The notes below the pieces were generated by a model. That model was not told where the DNA came from. It ran no database searches and worked only from the letters and a program-made list of their open reading frames with translations. This document shows, one piece after another, positions 63,267 through 64,000 of a stretch of 64,000 nucleotides of DNA (the first letter of the stretch is position 1; each line of letters begins with the position of its first letter). The stretch spans positions 3,704,501-3,768,500 of the forward strand of contig NZ_CP121445.1 of assembly GCF_029689925.1 (NCBI RefSeq), written 5' to 3'. This DNA is from Anaerocolumna sp. AGMB13025. Lineage in GTDB: Bacteria; Bacillota; Clostridia; Lachnospirales; Lachnospiraceae. The position numbers were made by a program, and so were the translations under genes.

Positions 63267-64000
63267 ATGATTATAGCGGATTACCACGTTCATTCCCGCT
63301 TTTCCAGTGATTCAACTGCACCGATGGAAGATATGGTTGAAAAAGCCATATCCCTTGGGATGAACAAAATTTGTTTTACAGACCATATGGATTATGATTT
63401 TCCGGAAGGCTATTTAACTTTTCTATTTGATCCTGAAGAATATTTTAGAGAACTGGAACGAATTACAGACCTATATAAAACAAAAATCAAGATTTTAAAA
63501 GGTATCGAATTAGGCTTACAGCCCTATCTGGCACCCAGATATCAGGCACTTTTAGCTCAGTATGATTTTGATTTTGCTATCGGTTCCTCCCACCTGGTGA
63601 ATGGAATTGACCCCTATTATCCCGAGTTCTGGGCTGGCAAAACCACCGAAGAAGCTATGGAACTTTATTTTCAAAGTATTATCGACAACGTGAACGCTTT
63701 CTCTGAATACCAGGTGTATGGTCATCTGGATTATGTAGTCCGCTATGCACCGGAGAAAAACACATCCTATACCTACGAAAAATACGCCGGTATTATTGAT
63801 GAAATGCTGAAAACCATAATCAGTCACGGTTTAGGAATTGAAGTAAATACCGCCGGTTATAAATACGGTCTTGGCTACGCCCATCCCCAAACGGATGTAT
63901 TAAAAAGATATAAAGAATTAGGCGGTGAAATACTTACCATCGGTTCAGACGGGCATAAACCGGAACATTTAGGTTATGATTTTCCCAAAGCAGAGGAGCT
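63267..64000 (+). CDS. PHP-domain histidinol-phosphatase (HisJ/HisK-type), 3' end cut
   Basis: The open frame starts at ATG 63267, six bases after AAGGAGG, and runs off the right edge with about 244 codons and no stop. PHP metal-binding motifs are clear: DYHVHSRFSSDST near the start, TDHMDY, the SSH in AIGSSHLVNG, GHLDYVVRYAP, and SDGHKPEH near the end. Such proteins hydrolyse histidinol phosphate in histidine synthesis; a different phosphatase role cannot be excluded. Family members have about 265 residues, so only some 20 are missing. Confidence 0.9.
   Translation, partial: MIIADYHVHSRFSSDSTAPMEDMVEKAISLGMNKICFTDHMDYDFPEGYLTFLFDPEEYFRELERITDLYKTKIKILKGIELGLQPYLAPRYQALLAQYDFDFAIGSSHLVNGIDPYYPEFWAGKTTEEAMELYFQSIIDNVNAFSEYQVYGHLDYVVRYAPEKNTSYTYEKYAGIIDEMLKTIISHGLGIEVNTAGYKYGLGYAHPQTDVLKRYKELGGEILTIGSDGHKPEHLGYDFPKAEE

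Overview
This window looks like chromosomal core sequence from a motile, endospore-forming, low-GC Firmicute, most likely a Lachnospiraceae-type Clostridium (Lachnoclostridium/Anaerocolumna-like). That call is an inference from three things: AT-rich DNA, complete spoIIGA-sigE-sigG and codY-flgB neighbourhoods, and protein sequences that match clostridial families. Nearly every gene lies on the minus strand. The plus-strand exceptions are a YmxH-like gene, a zinc-ribbon gene, and the rqcH/PHP-phosphatase pair at the right edge. I saw no rRNA, tRNA, CRISPR array, insertion sequence or prophage.

Region by region, following minus-strand transcription from high to low coordinates. (1) 63.3-58.1 kb: rqcH and a PHP phosphatase on the plus strand diverge from yicC-remA-rpoZ-lepB-lepB. 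The usual gmk between remA and rpoZ is absent. (2) 58.0-56.9 kb: a zinc-ribbon gene (+) and a NUDIX hydrolase (-). (3) 56.6-51.2 kb: murE-murF-priA. (4) 50.9-38.8 kb: a long run def-fmt-Zn protease-rsmB-rlmN-stp-prkC-rsgA-rpe-thiN-ychF-lgt, preceded by a strong sigma-A promoter and ended by a strong terminator. (5) 38.3-24.8 kb: the division and cell wall (dcw) cluster mraZ-rsmH-ftsL-PBP-spoVD-mraY-murD-ftsW-murA-divIB-ftsZ, without murG, murC or ftsA, and with a clear MraZ operator. (6) 24.2-21.5 kb: spoIIGA-sigE-sigG, with ymxH converging on it. (7) 20.5-14.4 kb: nrdR, a GNAT acetyltransferase, comM, dprA, topA. (8) 14.2-0 kb: codY, then the early flagellar operon flgB-flgC-fliE-fliF-fliG-fliH-fliI-fliJ-motE-like-fliK-flgD-(flagellar operon protein)-flgE-flbD-motA-motB, running off the left edge.

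The genes combine peptidoglycan precursor synthesis, septum formation, early sporulation sigma control, translation and ribosome quality control, and flagellum assembly. Several start codons are better placed at internal ATG or TTG codons with good Shine-Dalgarno sequences than at the longest open frame; those revised starts are used below.

The least explained structure is a set of short tandem arrays with an 18-19 bp period in four intergenic regions: the ftsZ 3' end, the priA 3' end, downstream of lgt, and between nrdR and ymxH. The units differ in sequence between sites. In two cases (ftsZ, priA) the first unit contains the last codons and stop codon of the gene, as if the array had been seeded from the gene end. 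Regulatory sites worth checking are a spoIIGA promoter with a 21-bp spacer like the Spo0A-dependent spoIIG promoter, a forespore-type promoter before sigG, and a ten-bp-period MraZ operator.
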